64,000 bases of DNA from Mactromeris polynyma (Eukaryota; Mollusca; Bivalvia; Venerida; Mactridae): NCBI GenBank assembly GCA_032209605.1, contig JASFXZ010000018.1, positions 6,947,904 to 7,011,903 of the forward strand, given 5' to 3'. Position numbers and translations under genes: made by a program. The notes under the pieces are model-generated. The model was given only the letters and a program-made list of their open reading frames with translations, was not told the origin of the DNA and made no database searches. Every line of letters begins with the position of its first letter. Within the stretch, counting starts at the first letter, position 1. Shown here piece after piece: positions 32,101 through 44,200 of this stretch.

Positions 32101-33381
32101 TGGTATTTTGTTTGTACATGTCCTCTGTTTACCATGAAAATATCTCCAACAAGATCGTCTTTGAAATGGTACCTGAAATGGTTATAGCTTTTAAATTTCA
32201 TGTTAATTAGTGAGCATTTTTTATGGTGTAAACAGCATGAGGTCTTGCTACAAGAAGTGTGCAGTGTAATGCTTTAAAGGGAGATAATACAGACACATCA
32301 AATGATTGCTTATTATTAATCATGCAGTATGATTTAATTACAGTATCAGACTGGTCTACCCCCACAGCCAGTGTACCCCCAGCAGCCACAGACTGTGATA
32401 GCCCCAGGAATGTATGATGGTGGTGCTAGGTTCGATGGTGTTGCTCAACCCAGAATTCCGGTTGGTGATATACATTATTTAGAAGACCGATCATTTTTGT
32501 TGCAGTTATTTAATGTGTTGTTTATTTTACATCAATTGTAAACAAGATATTACAGTTTATCAATGCCATTTTTGTGAAAACATGTACCGGTAACTGCATT
32601 TTGTCCTGAAGACTTCTTTCGCAGAATTTCGATTGGACTATATCAGTACGTGCTAGGAAGCCGTACATGCAGATCAGGGAATTTTTTAAGGGATCATCAG
32701 ATCGTATCGATTTTTTAGTTGTTTGATCGTTACTGCGGATTTAATACTGCAAGTGCATGAACATTTGACCAAAGCATTGAAAGTTATCATAAAATGGTAA
32801 ATACAATTGTTTCTTGGTGAGTATTCCAAAAAGTCGAACCTGATTTTAAATTCAATTTTGTCACCTGAACAGTTGTTATTTCGCAGTTACGATTTTTAGA
32901 ACGGTGCCATTATAATGTATTTATCACTCTCAGTGACCATGTCCTAGGTTTTCAACCAGTACTTAGGCCAAATTCAGGAATTATAAAGACCACAGAAGAA
33001 TCTCGTCAATGGGAGATTCAAACCAACGAATTTCACTCCATGGCGCTTTGTCCCGAGACCTCCACACTTTCCTATGATTTTGTTGTTCTTTTCTCATTTG
33101 TAAAAAAGAAAGCCAGTGTTTGGTGGGTATTCATTATCACCGACCAATACCAATGGCTGAATTGAATAGTATGAAATATGTTTGTGGTTTAAAGTAATGA
33201 ATTGCATTATATTTGATCAATGACAATATGAACTGAATTTTTCCAGCCTCCTCCTCCAGGAGTTGCACCCACGGCGGCTCAGATGGCGGCTATGCAGGGA
33301 CATAATGTTGTAGGAACTCAACAGAGTACACACTGGTTAACAGGCAACAGGAATGATGGTGGATACTCCTGGGGGTTCTAG
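29174..33381 (+). CDS. DAZAP2: DAZ-associated protein 2 homologue
   Basis: The coding exons are 29174-29303, 29954-30024, 32344-32460 and 33247-33381 (453 nt, 150 residues; the human protein is 168). Phases agree at every junction. The first coding exon follows a GTTTTTTAG acceptor at 29168-29169, so the 5'-UTR is spliced. The protein is rich in P, Q and Y, with two PPPY WW-binding motifs at residues about 53-56 and 60-63. The conserved C-terminus begins GGARFDG and runs through IPPPPPGVAPTAAQMAAMQG to a GGYSWGF end, which matches the DAZAP2 pattern (GARF…PPPPPG…NAAQ.A.MQG…DGGYT.W). DAZAP2 is a small adaptor that binds WW- and SH3-domain proteins and ubiquitin ligases and links to Wnt and stress-granule pathways. 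A frame-compatible microexon lies at 30361-30387. Polyadenylation could use AATAAA at 34006 or later signals. Confidence 0.93.
30361..30387 (+). other. DAZAP2: Candidate 27-nt cassette microexon of DAZAP2
   Basis: TGTCTTACTCTTACAG precedes it and GTCAGT follows. It is 27 nt, phase 0 on both sides, and would insert PSHHHRNPT between the PPPY region and YQTGLPP without shifting the frame. Human DAZAP2 has no obvious counterpart that I recall, so this may be an optional exon or a chance match. Confidence 0.35.
32940..33085 (-). mobile_element. Degenerate SINE in the last DAZAP2 intron
   Basis: The segment TTTTCAACCAGTACTTAGGC resembles the CCAACCAGTACTAACC body of the SINE at 10381 and has GATTCAAACC (a B-box complement) at 33024-33033. 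The head is badly diverged. Confidence 0.4.
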
Positions 33382-35090
33382 AAACTAAGTTTTCTAGAAA
33401 CACATTAACTTAATCGGTATGACTGTTGCGACTTTTTGCTTATAATGTATTGTCCTTACATGCAGTAACAGAACTTAACTGGCATACCAGAAGTAATCAA
33501 ACTAGAATTCTGATGCATCCAAGAGATACTAATAAGAATTAATAGAAAATTCATGCAATTATACATATTCGGGATATTTTGAGTAGTCGTAAATGACTGA
33601 ATTTAAAGAATTTGATAGTTTCAGTCATTTATGAATACTCATGGAATATTTAATTTATATCCTAAATTTGAAGTACTGATACTTACCTAGATTGTAAATT
33701 TTGATTTTTTGCCATTACTGCTTTGACCAAATTGTAGTTGCACAATTATGATGTCATGATATTTGTGATTTTACAAGTGACTTAATGTAATCTAAGCGTT
33801 ATGTAGTGGATGATATTTATGACTGTTATATATAATATTATGTATAATTTTGTCTGGAATTTATTTTGAATTTCTGTATATGTTTCAGATTTTGTTGAAC
33901 GTTAGTTAGGCTGCAGCTGGACTGTGATATCCATGTCATGTGATTCAGTACACAACTTCACTGCAATAGACATTTCTGTTCTTAGACATTTCTCTTCTCT
34001 TTGTGAATAAATAGTTCCCACATCTACAATATTTACCTCCCTTGTTCTTAATCACCCCCCCCCCATTTTGATAGGAAAACTGATAAGCACTTATATGAGT
34101 AATTCCCAAATATGTGATAATTGAGAAAATTGAGAAAGAGGATTGGCATGTGACAACCACTTTTTCTTCAAGTTTCTGAGCCAACTGTCCACGTGTGAAT
34201 AATGAATAAGTAATTTTTTACATCTGATAATTTTATCATCAATAACATATTATTTCCTAATAACTTTTATGGAAATTTGCCCATCGATATGGTCGACTAT
34301 TCAGAACAAGGGAGGAAAATATTGTAATGGTTGGAACTATCTATACTGTTTAATAATTCTGAGATTTCATTGTATATCTGTTGTTGGTCAAATAAGAAAA
34401 AATGTTATGATACACCTTAGTATTTTGCTTCCTGCATTTGATGCACTATCTGTAATCAAAAATCATTTATACTTGTCAGAGCTGCTGCTTATTTGTGTAA
34501 TGTCAAAGAAGAAATTTGTGTGGTTCAGTTTTCCCAAACTATCCTTCAAAGTTTTCATGCCCACACTAAATTGGTTGTAAGTAATCTGAAGAAGTAAAGT
34601 TGTTAATGCGACTTTTTATTCTTGAACCAATTCTAAATCACAATGAAGCTAGAAAGTAAACCATTTTCTGTCCTGTTTGGCCTATAATGTGTGAGATAAC
34701 TATTAAAATTCGACCATTGCAATTATTTCTCGTTCATATAAAAATTGTAAATATTTAATTCGTTAATTTACCTGAACCACACATATTTTTATTTGGCCTA
34801 TGGAAGATTTTGTTGACCTTCATAAACAGTCTGTGACTGCATGGTACAGGGGAAACTGTATAATATGTTATGAACATAGATGATAAGCATTTCATAAACA
34901 CATCTTTACAGCAGGCCAAAGTACTTGTACATATTCATTAACATGTCAATACTTTCTCGTTCTGTGAATGCTAAAATTGACTGTTGCTTTTACGTTATAT
35001 TATTGGTAGTGGTTCCATTGTGTGATTCTTATTATTGTTGTACATTTGTAATCGTTCTTTTGATGATTTTGCATTCATTTTGATTCTGTT
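33382..35090 (+). other. DAZAP2 3'-UTR and downstream DNA
   Basis: AT-rich and non-coding. AATAAA occurs at 34006-34011. The inverted pair TAATTTATAT…GAATATTT around 33570-33650 could form a hairpin. The short phrase ACAAGGGAGG(A/T)AAATATTGTA appears inverted at about 34045 and direct at 34305, so this region contains a small inverted duplication. No gene seen. Confidence 0.45.
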
Positions 35091-35459
35091 AGGTATGGTA
35101 TGTACCTTTCAAAGATCACTACTAAAATAAAGCCATCCTTAAAAACTTGTTTGCGATACCCAAGCTGGCCCTCTGAAACTTGCCTCAAATCAACTGCCTG
35201 TTCAATGCCGTTTGCCAAAAAATATCTGAAAAAACCCGATCTATCGCTCAATATACTGTGGGTAATTTTTTTACATTGGCCTACATCTCAGCTTTATTAT
35301 CAGTTTTGTATCATTTTTTCCATTCCTTTTTATTTCTTGTATTTAGATCATGTATATAACAAGTGTTGTCATTAAATGTAATTGTTACAAAAAAGTTCTG
35401 GTTTGTATTTTTTAGATAGAAAGAAGTCGATTTTTTGTTTGGTAACCAATTTATCTCAA

Positions 35460-36449
35460 TGTACTGCTTGTACTCCATCAGTATCTCATTGTACTGCTAA
35501 TACTCCATCAGTATCTCATTGTACTGCTTGTACTCCATCAGTATCTCATTGTACTGCTTGTACTCCATCAGTATCTCATTGTACTGCTTGTACTCCATCA
35601 GTATCTCATTGTACTGCTTGTACTCCATCAGTATCTCATTGTACTGCTTGTACTCCATCAGTATCTCATTGTACTGCTTGTACTCCATCAGTATCTCATT
35701 GTACTGCTAATACTCCATCAGTATCTCATTGTACTGCTAATACTCCATCAGTATCTCATTGTACTGCTTGTACTCCATCAGTATCTCATTGTACTGCTTG
35801 TACTCCATCAGTATCTCATTGTACTGCTTGTACTCCATCAGTATCTCATTGTACTGCTAATACTCCATCAGTATCTCATTGTACTGCTAATACTCCATCA
35901 GTATCTCATTGTACTGCTTGTACTCCATCAGTATCTCATTGTACTGCTAATACTCCATCAGTATCTCATTGTACTGCTTGTACTCCATCAGTATCTCATT
36001 GTACTGCTTGTACTCCATCAGTATCTCATTGTACTGCTTGTACTCCATCAGTATCTCATTGTACTGCTTGTACTCCATCAGTATCTCATTGTACTGCTTG
36101 TACTCCATCAGTATCTCATTGTACTGCTTGTACTCCATCAGTATCTCATTGTACTGCTTGTACTCCATCAGTATCTCATTGTACTGCTTGTACTCCATCA
36201 GTATCTCATTGTACTGCTTGTACTCCATCAGTATCTCATTGTACTGCTAATACTCCATCAGTATCTCATTGTACTGCTTGTACTCCATCAGTATCTCATT
36301 GTACTGCTTGTACTCCATCAGTATCTCATTGTACTGCTTGTACTCCATCAGTATCTCATTGTACTGCTTGTACTCCATCAGTATCTCATTGTACTGCTAA
36401 TACTCCATCAGTATCTCATTGTACTGCTTGTACTCCATCAGTACCTGAA
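35460..36449. repeat. 30-bp tandem array, 33 units with two monomer types
   Basis: The unit is TGTACTGCTTGTACTCCATC followed by AGTATCTCAT, in exact 30-bp register throughout. The only internal variation is the dinucleotide TG versus AA (CTTGTAC or CTAATAC): 25 units carry TG and 8 carry AA. The last unit ends GTACCTGAA. One plus frame stays open from 35382 to 36518 and reads CTACTPSVSH or CTANTPSVSH; other frames on both strands are open too. I regard it as a recently expanded minisatellite, although the plus frame has unique sequence at both ends and ends PEKRKLSVSNHKKR before its stop. Confidence 0.95.
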
Positions 36450-36752
36450 AAACGAAAATTGTCCGTTTCAAACCATAAGAAACGTGGCAATGCTTTCAAT
36501 ATTTTAAGTAACATTTGATCTTGGACATAACAGCCTCAAAAGCAACCACAAGCCAGCTCTTCACATGTTCTAACTATACACCAAGTTTGGTGTGAATTTG
36601 ATAAACAATTTTATCGCTGGAAACCCCCAGGTTGACGACTGCCAATGTATAACCCAATCTAGTTACTCAGTCCGACATGACTGGCCAAGTATTATTTTGT
36701 TACACAGGTAAACAAATTGGGATGATTAAATGCATTTTAGTAGATACAAATA

Positions 36753-37014
36753 CAGTAAATCATCACTTATAGGCCACCTAAGAATGCAGGACACCTCATT
36801 GACAACAGAATGGAAAAAATTGAAATTGTTGGAAGTTTTGACGGAGGTGCATTTTTGCATGTTGAACATTCGCAGCCATCTCAAAAATGGCCATGGCAAA
36901 CCTAGAATCAAAAGAATTCCACGAGACTGTATCGACCAGTTTTTTTTCCATATATTAACCCGACAAGACTCCCTCACAGTTATGAATATATGGTCCGATT
37001 ATTGAGGTTCACTG
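36753..37014. mobile_element. MITE, Tc1/mariner-pogo type, 262 bp
   Basis: Flanked by TA on both sides. The ends CAGTAAATCATCACTTATAG and CCGATTATTGAGGTTCACTG are inverted repeats resembling the CAGTRAAACCTC family found elsewhere in the window. The open frames across it are AT-rich and meaningless. Confidence 0.65.
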
Positions 37015-37639
37015 TATAAATTAAGTAAGCATATTAACCAGTCTTACCTGTAACGTGAGATTGTATCGTGCAATTATTAGTTTACACAGTATGTCCGATA
37101 ATTTAAATGCATTCATACGATAAAAGAACAAAATAATACTCGGTGATGTATTGACTATCCAGGTTAATCATGTGTTTGAGAAAAACTAGGATTCCCCATT
37201 TCTTAGCCAGTCTGAAATATTTCAGCGAGTTCACACACAACAGACATAAAAAACAAGATGGCCATCACGATTCTATTTAGCTAACCTACAGACATGGTCA
37301 TATAGAGGGAGAGGCATCGATCTATATAAACCTGCCCGATTATTTAGCCAACGTAAAAATAATCATGTGAGCAAGTGTATAAGCTGCACATTTTTTCTTC
37401 TGTTGGCAAAAATCAATGAATAAAGATTGGAACAAAAGCATAGCAAACGAGTTTTCTCAACATGTACATTTCAAACATAACTAAGTAAGTAGATAAGATA
37501 TCATTTATTGCCAAAATAGGATGCACAATGATAAATTAGGACATGAAATCATGATACAATCAATATGTAGCACTTTGCAAGCAAGATGTACAGCAGTTAC
37601 AACTTTCCCCATAAAATCATTTTTAACATAAATGTTCAA

Positions 37640-38160
37640 AAAATACATATTAATGGTGTGGTGGGAGGAAGGAGGGGCACATCAGCCCAGAAATTGAGAC
37701 AAACTGTGTTAAATCCAATCTCTGGAGCAACAAAATGTTCATTCAAAATTCCCAGGACAGGAAGTGTTCTAGGCATGAATAATAACGCTATAAGAAATCC
37801 CAACCAAATCTATTTCTGAAGGTCACCCTCTCTCACTAGCCCCTCAAACATCTGTTTGTCGGGAATCATTCACTGCTTGAAGATCCCAACATGCCCCCTT
37901 CCCTGTTTCGTTAAACATTGATAGGTGCATCATAACCACCAAAACAAGTATAACATATTCAAGCACAATATTAGAGAACATAGCACACGTGTTTACTTAT
38001 GATGCAACTAGTTTGGAAGAAACAAAACAATTGGGTAGGTTGTCACGATATAAAAAAACTCTGCTGAGATTCCCACTACGAATGAAGTACGGCTAATTCT
38101 CAGATTTCATATTAATTATTCAAAATATCTTTTGATGTTTCTATCATGACTTTCCACAGC
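37640..38160. other. Probable HAT1 3'-UTR and flank
   Basis: No coding exon seen. A minus-strand AATAAA at 37509-37504 is a candidate polyadenylation signal for HAT1, about 780 nt past the stop codon. Confidence 0.4.
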
Positions 38161-38284
38161 GTAAGTAAGTGACAATCGTCATTTACACATTTTGAACAAA
38201 GATGAACAAAGATGCACAATTTCCATTGCTCAAGGTATTTTCCTGATATCACCAAAATATACACTCTGTATCTTGAATACATTA

Positions 38285-41200
38285 TTATGCCATGCTCAAT
38301 CTTTCAATAACATGTCTATACTGTTCTATTTGGTCTTCAAAAGCCTTTTCCAAGTACAGATGTCTCTGTTCTAATGACATACAACTCAAAGTTGCGGACA
38401 ATTCGTCAGGTTTTAAGGCTTTTTGCAATTTCTCGAAGTCGCGTCCATTTTTCTGAAAGGATCATAAAAGTTATAAGTAAGTAAATTTATTGTAATAATG
38501 ACATGTGTACATGCAAATTACAAAGACAATACATAAATATATCAATAGACTCCTTACCTATTGGACCTATAAGCCACTTTATTAATTGCCTATAAACTGT
38601 AAGCAATAGTACATATTATATGAAAAACATATAAAATATATATGAGATCACCTTAATGACATTAAAAACATACATAGGCTGCCTGTTAATGAAGAGTTAA
38701 ATTAGCATGAAGAAATGTCACTAACATATGAATCCATATGCTATGGCTTTCCCTTACCTAGGCCTATGAGGTTCAGACCTGATTCTAACACCTTGGCATT
38801 TGCGTAATATATCATACATAAAACTGTTACGTTTTTCTCAATCAAATCGTGTGCAATTTTGCAGGAATCTACAAAATTGGTTAAGTCATAACTGAGACAA
38901 TATGTTTTTAACGGACCAACAGACCTAGTATTTTATAGCAAATCTTTCCAAACAATGATTAAGTCTTAATAAAATAAACAAGTTTTTAAAGTAAGATTAA
39001 AATGCTAGTAAAAACCGATGTTATTGTGTTACTACGGCTTCCTTTGATGGCAACAGTATTCATATTCACCAATGACTGTTACAGACTAATCTACAGACAA
39101 AAATCTATCAATCTCTCTTACCATCTTATTAAGCCCGAAAAAGGAGAGACAATGCATTTATGGACAGATGTAAATTTACCTGAAATGGTATGTTTAATCT
39201 CCTTTTTATATCCAGTCTGTACTTTTTGAATTTCTCTTTGTCTGCTTCACTGGTAAACTTCAATCTTAGAATCTCGTATATTCTTCTGGTTTGTTTCTGA
39301 AGTAGTGTTATATGTGTTGTTCAATAAAATATCATATCTCATCTAAAACAGGTTTTTCTAAACGTAATTAATATTACCCCCCCCCCCCCCCCCCAGTACC
39401 ACTTGTATCAAGGAAAACAAGTGGCCTTAACTCTTCCATGCTTGATCTGCCTGGACTAAATTGTTCACACATATCAACACTTCAAGATCAAGTGTATTTA
39501 GTTGATTGAACTCCCTGTAAGAGTGACACAGTTTGCACCACAAATATTTGCTAAACAACAGCTGACTCCAGAAGGGTTGTCATTGATATATCAACAATTA
39601 TTTCTGTCGATTGATATTTGATTCACATTTATAAATATCGATATATGGCAGGAAAATACAAAATTGGTAGTCTTAAAATTTGCCAAAATTGAGTAAGTTG
39701 ACTCCTCGTTAAATAGTGCTCTAGTGGATTCCAAATGTCGACAATATAATATAATAGTGTGAAGTTAAAAATATGGATTTATTATTTAAATCATATCTTT
39801 AAATCACATAAATACAAGTTGAACATTTAAATATGCAGGGCATACACGCATAAACATGTAGAAAAATAGGAGTTAATATACTATACACGGAATTTTTCAA
39901 AAATAATAAATTTATACATCGTCAATATTTGTCTTCCATTTATCAATATTGTTGAAATGCAATTTTTTTGAATCAGTGACAATCCTACTTACATAATTAT
40001 GCTCTTTCAAACATAGACCAGGGTATAATATGCAACATAGACCAGGGTATAATATGCAACATAGACCAGGGTATAATATGCAACATGATTTCACCAGACA
40101 GACATAGTTCACATACCCTGTTTATTTTCAACTTGAGACGAGCTTCGTGTGGCATGTCATCATCAAAGCCTTCATGTAATTTGTCTGGTTTGAAACTTTT
40201 CAACTTCATACAATTCCTAGCGTCCACAAAATCTCGTAATCTTTGAAAATTCTCTGAAGGATCTTCAACTAAAATTAAAAATTAAAATTTAATCCACGAA
40301 TTTAAATACAAATTTCAAAGACAGTGGATATTGAAACATTCATAGAATTATCAACATGCAATATTGTACATAACTGAGTGGAATAAAATGGTCTGTAGAG
40401 AATTTAGCATCAATACATGCTGATAGTGAAAATTCAATATGTGCAAAAAAAGAAGAAATAAAAAATTAGAAATTAGTAAATAATAATAATTTAAAACAAA
40501 TAAATTAAAATACACTTCACAACATGATACTCATGGGCTAAAGACAAGACTGGAAAATCCAGTTTTAATGCAAAACCATGGTAACTACTTCTTTACAACT
40601 AGATCCACAAGGACAACATGTTGAGCCGGACAATTGTCAAGTGATGAAGATAATACCATTATATAATGCTATACAGTGCATATCTTTTATACCCATTTTT
40701 TACTTTTGACCTATAAGTGTGGACCTTTGAGCTACAGGTCTTGTGTTTGACAGACAGTCTCCTCATGGTGAACATTTGTGCCAAGTTTTTTTAAAATCTC
40801 CCAAATAAATGACAGTATTATGGTCTGGACAAAATGTTTCCGACCCATTTTTACGTTTGACCTTTGAGCTACGACCATGGGTCTTGTGGGCGACATCTCA
40901 TAAAGGTGAACATTGGTGCCAAGCAATTTGAAAATTTCCCAATAAATGACAACGTAATGGTCCAGACAAATTTAATCCATATTCCACACTGGAATCTCAA
41001 AGAGTACACGGCACAAAATAGTAACACCAAAATCTTATATTTACACTCAAATCTCAAAGGGTACTCAGCAAGCATTCTTTAAATTCTTTAATATACTTGT
41101 ATCTCTACACTCAAACTCAGCTGACTCCATTTTGAGTTCTGAGTACTGAATACTAGCCTCAGGTCTCTATTTGTTTTTTGAAAAATCACTGAAGATTACC

Positions 41201-44200
41201 TGTTACATCTAAAATCTCTGAGTCACCATAGCAACTGTTGTAGAATGTTTGCAGTAGCTGAGCACCGTGTCCCTGTTTTTGGAATGGGGGCAAAACCAAT
41301 ACTTGGCTGAAAAATCAAATTTTCTTTTAAACAAATAATTCTGAAGGCCGAATGTTGGATACATACAACAGAACAGGTAAAGAATATGACAAGACATAAC
41401 TGCAGGTCGTCGACCATCTTTTCATGAAAATACAGGAAAAAATAGATTTTTTTCATAAAAATATAAGTTTTTGGGGAAAATACTGGAATTTTATGTTAAG
41501 AAATCTTTGATTAGAGATATGAGAAAAAATGTGGTTTTCTTACAACAGTATTTCATTTAAGTATGGTGGTCAGCTGACCTTACCAGCATTCATGAGATAC
41601 TAACCATTCCTAACATGTTCTTCCACAAACAACATCAGAGATGGAGGACAAATGTCTTTGGATGATTTATCTCAAGTCAAATTGTCAACAAGAATGTATA
41701 GCTCACCCAAGGTTTGAACCAAAGACCTCAATATTGACAATATAGTACTCTATCAACTGAGCTAAGTGGATGGGCAGGTAATGGTGCAACATAATCAGGA
41801 ATTTATGGATACAAATCTAAACAAAAATTGTATCATAAAACAAGGGATTTCCCGGACGCAGGATTTCTGCGTCACTGACAATTTTTGGATGTAGGACTTG
41901 TATTTATATCTGACCATGCATACCGAGGACCTGCAAGAACAATTGCGCCATCTGCATTTCAGATATATTCTTTGTGTTTATTCCTGTGCTTTTCGGTAGT
42001 TAAATTCATCATATCATTCCAGCACTTGCACTATCGATCTAGTAACATTTAAAGTGTCCATTAACTGATCATCTTCAAGAAAAGATGATAATAATAAAAG
42101 TGTGGGACCCTAAAACCTATCAGAGACTCCAGAAATGGCTGTGTTGGGGATCCTGGGACCCCTATTGGAAAAATTTGAGGGAAAACCCTGCCAAACCATA
42201 TCCTCATATTTCACACATCAAATGTAAAGGGCACTTCAAAATATATAATACAAGGATGAGAATACTGAGTAACAAGAGATGTTTGTAAATCATTACGCCC
42301 CCTGTGACCTTGACCTTTGACCCCAAAATCAATCGGATTCCTTTGCTACCCAAGGTGAATGTGTGGAACAAGTTTGAGGATGATAGGTCAAGGCGTTCTT
42401 GAGTTACTGATCGGAAACAAAAAGGTTACGGACCGACCGACTGCCAGACATACGACATGCCCCCTTTTCTTCTTTCACTACTAATAAACAGGTTCAATTT
42501 CAAAATTGGAAGTCAGTGTACCTTATCCTTGGTCGATTGCTGCATGGATATGCATAGTATTTGTAAACTGTCATGTAGCCAGCTATTGCATACATAGGGT
42601 TACCATTGCACTTGCATTTCTCAAACCTGAAACCATGAAAATTTTAACCAGTCAACAAAACCTGTAAAGATTTACGCCAAAATGAATACAGAGTGACATT
42701 TTGACTTTCATCACAAGGTGTAAATCTTGAACCTATCATTAAAAGTACACTTTGAATCAAACAGTTGATATTCAACCTACTTCCGATTTAGACAAGGTAA
42801 AGTTTGGTCTTGTAAGATCATTAAAAAATTGATCTGAGGTAAATCATATTTTTCCTGATAGGATGCATTTTTATCACATTTACAGTATGGAAAGAAAGTC
42901 AAGTGTACAGAACGTAGAAGCAATCTCACACAATATTCAAAGGTTTTAGTTGGTAGTATTTGAATATTGAGGCATGGGTACATAGAATTTGAATGCTTGT
43001 AAACATTACCAGAGGCCAATAAAACTAAACATTAAATGCAGACCACAACAAATGTTAGATTAAGTGGCAAAATTTCCACCACGCTTTTATAAAAAAATGC
43101 CCCATTTGTATGCCAGTCAAATTCTGAAAATTCAACTATGGAATTTAAAAATGTACATACAGTAGGTAGAAGCTCCATCTTTCATCATCGACATCAATAA
43201 ATGAGGCAGCATCAATAAAGAAAAGAATGAATGTTTGAAGGCGTTTGTGGTATTCTCTGAAGCCAGGGCAGTCAATAGATGTCTTGTAGATTTCAAACTG
43301 TCTACCAACACCATCTGTAATGTGAAGTAGTCATTCAAATACAATAATCATTGTAATGATAAAACCATCACCATGGAGACCAGTGAAATTTTCAGGGCAA
43401 CAGGGCTGAATTTCACCCTAATTAGTCTCTCTGAAAAGTGGATAGTTGTCCTCAATCCATTGCACATTTAGTTCCATTCTGTCAAAACAGTATGTAACAA
43501 ATTGTTGTAACTATGGTCTTTCAATTTCTAAGAGTATAGATCTGTGAAGATATTTGATGTGATTTTACAGCATGAGAATATATGATACAGTATTCCCTCA
43601 CACTGCTTTTGAGCAATACTCTCCTTTGAACAATGTTTAAAATTCCTCCCAAGCAATTTCAATGAATGAAAATTTTCTACAATGAGAAATGGCACTTCAA
43701 ATTAGGCATCGACAATAAAGTAACCATCCTTGTCAAGTCTTTATAGAGTAGGAATACGACCATATTATCAACTGAATTCATGAAGCACATCACAAAGTGT
43801 TGTAAAATGAGCATTAGTGATGTCAAGTTTGAGAAGCAAACAGTGTATTATAATTCACACCTCTATTAGGACTATGACATTATGAACAGCCGCAGATGGT
43901 ATTTAGTATGACAACTGTTTGTTTGTATCTCAGTCGTTAAATGCTGGTTCAATAACTTTGAAGAGTTAGGTGAATCAACCTTCCACTTTTGATTGAATTC
44001 ATGCAAAACAATCAGTACCAAAATGTGAACACATGAATACAAACAACAAGCAATCAATGTGAAGAATGCAGAATTCGATCTACTTAAAACTAGTTCAATG
44101 CAACTGTCAGTTACAGAACCATTCCCACTCTACAACAAACAACCTATCTGTCTCCGTAAATGTTGCTCAAGAGAGGTATCATTGAACCAACTTTGACAAC

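Noticed and set aside
35382..36518. 378-codon plus frame reading CTACTPSVSH
   Set aside because: A pure 30-bp minisatellite keeps several frames open. The frame has no ATG start, no signal peptide and no recognisable domain. It is listed as a repeat, with the open frame noted.
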